Shown here: positions 62,156 through 64,000 of the stretch, piece by piece | Layout: every line of letters starts with the position of its first letter | Numbering within the stretch: position 1 is the first letter of the stretch | Source of the DNA: a bacterium | GTDB lineage: Bacteria; Patescibacteriota; Saccharimonadia; Saccharimonadales; Saccharimonadaceae | Assembly (NCBI GenBank): GCA_004561445.1 | Contig: SFVX01000001.1 | Coordinates: 124,001 to 188,000 of the forward strand | Length of the DNA: 64,000 nt | Reading direction: 5' to 3' | The notes under the pieces: model-generated | The model's input: the letters and a program-made list of their open reading frames with translations, nothing else | Told to the model about the DNA's origin: nothing | Databases searched by the model: none | Made by a program: the position numbers and the translations under genes

Positions 62156-63520
62156 CTAGTATGGCATTAGTGATTCGTACCAAAGTTGTAACTCCTGCAG
62201 AAGATAAGGATCTTTGCCGGCAGCGGCAAGCTCTTGAATGTCTTTGATATAATCGTTGGCTCGGTTTTTGATGCGCTCAAGGCGATAGGCTTCCCACTTA
62301 GTTTGCTCAGCTTCGTCAAGAATGCCATCGAAATTGCGAGCTTTGTAGTGAACTAGCAAATCATCAAGACGCGGATCATGGAATTCGGGGTGAAAATTAG
62401 CGAGATCTTGACGCTTGGCGGCGCGCACAGTAGCGCAAGTATTACGATCGGGTTGGTCGAGAAAACCGTCGTAGAGCGCCGATTCGGGGTCGGCAGCTGG
62501 CGCAAACTCCGGCTTTTCCTCATTTACAGAGCGCATGCATTCGATAAAATCTGGATGTCTTAAAAGGCACTCAAGGTTTTGATAGACTTTATTTTTATCG
62601 AGACCAATTCTACCCCAAGTATTATTCTGCTCGAGAACGCCAAGTGGCGCGAGCGCTGGACAGTGATTATATTTTAACTCTTTGACGACTTTGTAATAAG
62701 TATCAGTAATATCATCTTTATGCTCAGCCAGAAATTCATCGAGATTGTAGCGCAAATCAAAGACTAAAACATTACCGTTCTTGGCCGGCGCAATTGGAAA
62801 AACGACGGAAGTTTTTTGATGCTCGGAAGAATAGCGACCACAAGTATAGACAACTGGTGCTGGTTTCTCGAGATTCACTAGGCGCTGGACGGCCTTTTTG
62901 TCACGAAGCTCAAATAGATAGTTATAGAGTTTTGGCTGCTTTTCTTTGATGAGGCGCGTAACATCAATAAGCGCATTCACATCCGACAAGGCGTCGTGAG
63001 CAGATTCGTGCGAGATGCCGTTTTGTTTGGTCATAAGTTCGAGGCGGTTGGTTGCATGCCCATCCTCAGTAACCGGCCAATTAATTCCCTCTGGACGCAA
63101 AGCGCGCGTCATGCGCACGACATCGAGCAAGTCCCAACGACTACGACCATCGCGCCACTGCCATTCATAAGGATCGTAGAAATTACGCCAGAAAGTATGA
63201 CGCATAAACTCATCATCGAAGCGTACGGAATTATAACCGGTCGCGATCGTACCTGGCGTAAAAATCTCACGACTAACATATTTACAAAATTCCGCCTCGG
63301 TAAGCCCATCGGCAAGCGTGGACTGAGGTGTGATTTTTGTAACCATGATAGCTTGTGGGCTTGGAAGCGTATCTTCGCCAAGCTTGACGAGTAAATTGAC
63401 TGGATCGCCAATCGGATTAAGATCCATATCGGTGCGCTGGCCCGCAAATTGCATTAAACGATCAGCGCGTGGGTCGAGGCCAGAAGTTTCAAGATCATAG
63501 AAGAAAAATGACTGCTCCAT
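62156..63520 (-). CDS. sbcB: Exodeoxyribonuclease I
   Basis: A processive 3'-5' single-strand DNA exonuclease of the DEDDh type. Motif I is FYDLETSGLDPRADRLMQFA; motif II is in TGYNSVRFDDEFMRHTFWRNFYDP; motif III includes HDALSDVNALIDVT. An SH3-like and a C-terminal ExoI domain follow (KAVQRLVNLEKPAPVVY and later). Length (454) is close to E. coli ExoI (475). ATG follows a TAAGAT -10 (63527-63532) by 6 bases. It may serve repair and the breakdown of taken-up DNA. Confidence 0.93.
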   Translation of the reverse strand: MEQSFFFYDLETSGLDPRADRLMQFAGQRTDMDLNPIGDPVNLLVKLGEDTLPSPQAIMVTKITPQSTLADGLTEAEFCKYVSREIFTPGTIATGYNSVRFDDEFMRHTFWRNFYDPYEWQWRDGRSRWDLLDVVRMTRALRPEGINWPVTEDGHATNRLELMTKQNGISHESAHDALSDVNALIDVTRLIKEKQPKLYNYLFELRDKKAVQRLVNLEKPAPVVYTCGRYSSEHQKTSVVFPIAPAKNGNVLVFDLRYNLDEFLAEHKDDITDTYYKVVKELKYNHCPALAPLGVLEQNNTWGRIGLDKNKVYQNLECLLRHPDFIECMRSVNEEKPEFAPAADPESALYDGFLDQPDRNTCATVRAAKRQDLANFHPEFHDPRLDDLLVHYKARNFDGILDEAEQTKWEAYRLERIKNRANDYIKDIQELAAAGKDPYLLQELQLWYESLMPY

Positions 63521-63544
63521 ACTCTTATCTTAGCATAAGATAAG

Positions 63545-63573
63545 GAAAAAGAGCCGATCAGCGACCGGCTCTC
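63545..63573 (-). terminator. Terminator overlapping the end of the 63558 gene
   Basis: AGAGCCGGTCGC-TGAT-like CGGCTCT stem followed by T5 on the minus strand; its 5' arm is within the last codons of the gene at 63558. Confidence 0.8.
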
Positions 63574-63998
63574 TTGGTTGCACGTGCATAATACTTTCTA
63601 TTAGTGATCTCTTCGCTAACGGTTTCTTTAAGAATCTTAACAATCTCGTTAAAGTCACGCGTTTTGCGAGTGATGACGCGATAGCGGCTACCGAATCTTA
63701 CCTTGACGGCGAGACGTTTACGCATCTTGAAACTATGAAAGATTCTAGTTGCGAATACGCCGTATACAGAAGACAAGAAGATGATGCCAGCCATAGCCAT
63801 AAACAAACTCCAAAATGTGGAGTCGTTAGGGCCAAGACTATTATCAAACCACTGAATAAGCCCCAAAGAGCATTCAGTAAGCAGCATATAGCAGACAGCA
63901 AGGCCTGCAACTGTGCCGATAATCTTGTCGAACGAATCGGAAACCATATTGATGTAAAGGTTCCCTCTTTCGTCTGCAACGGAAGCCCCGTAGAGCAT
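63558..63998 (-). CDS. Membrane protein of unknown function (possibly cut by window edge)
   Basis: Two membrane spans (about residues 28-50 and 65-85) are followed by a basic cytoplasmic tail (FKMRKRLAVKVRFGSRYRVITRKTRD). The first Met seen is two bases from the window edge, so the true start may lie outside. It ends in a terminator. I do not recognise it. Confidence 0.6.
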   Translation of the reverse strand: MLYGASVADERGNLYINMVSDSFDKIIGTVAGLAVCYMLLTECSLGLIQWFDNSLGPNDSTFWSLFMAMAGIIFLSSVYGVFATRIFHSFKMRKRLAVKVRFGSRYRVITRKTRDFNEIVKILKETVSEEITNRKYYARATKRAGR

Positions 63999-64000
63999 CT

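Overview
The window looks like a piece of a small, reduced genome from the Candidate Phyla Radiation, most probably Candidatus Saccharibacteria (TM7) or a close relative. This is inferred from gene content and style, not from a database match. The signs are compact or trimmed enzymes (AlaRS without its C-terminal domain, a short Pta, TruB without a PUA domain), a split phosphoketolase feeding acetate kinase, RNase J with a long basic N-terminal tail, GH57 plus GT4 glycan enzymes, and a 23S rRNA enlarged by two extra helices and not linked to 16S. UGA is an ordinary stop: prfB (RF2) is present and many genes end in TGA.

Layout. 1-2500: the end of a histidine kinase and a response regulator with a very long Pro/Ala/Gln tail. 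2556-4515: an RsuA/RluB-type pseudouridine synthase converging on ftsA. 4542-8473 (minus): a six-gene envelope operon (degenerate VWA/OmpA-like protein, coiled-coil proteins, a membrane protein, a membrane-anchored thermonuclease) behind a strong promoter and a structured leader that looks like a transcription attenuator. 8733-11654 (minus): alaS and mnmA. 11749-17522 (plus): a PRTase-like gene followed by a MoxR/DUF58/VWA (Bat-type) operon. 17548-23616 (minus): cysteine desulfurase, an MFS-like transporter, small unknown genes, tatD, a DUF4868 (KwaB-like) protein and ctpA. 23713-26963 (minus): ftsE-ftsX and a secreted PcsB-like CHAP hydrolase. 27072-28828 (minus): prfB and truB. 28860-36503: unknown genes, a thioredoxin-like protein, rnj, nusA and a DUF2130 gene. 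36569-39199 (minus): a P2-type cation ATPase. 39226-43071: the 5S/23S rRNA locus with a partial 5S duplication. 43205-51113: an M1 aminopeptidase, a secreted metalloprotease, ackA, the two phosphoketolase halves and an alpha/beta hydrolase. 51106-56267: an NrnA-like DHH phosphoesterase, tRNA-Trp and a heterodimeric ABC exporter. 56351-64000: GT4, GH57, pta, an OatA-like acyltransferase, exonuclease I and a membrane protein at the window edge.

How the genes fit together. Xfp (two polypeptides), AckA and Pta can turn sugar phosphates into acetyl-phosphate, ATP and acetyl-CoA. FtsEX plus the PcsB-like hydrolase form a division module, with FtsA encoded elsewhere in the window. MnmA and the cysteine desulfurase serve tRNA thiolation. 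The thermonuclease, NrnA-like enzyme and exonuclease I fit nucleotide scavenging by a host-dependent cell.

The most striking patterns are these: (i) at least sixteen genes whose ATG lies exactly 6 or 7 nt after a -10 hexamer, meaning pervasive leaderless transcription; (ii) the attenuator-like leader before the six-gene unknown operon; (iii) a leaderless start-stop ATG-TAA upstream of the ABC exporter; (iv) gene fission of phosphoketolase; and (v) an unusual rRNA locus.
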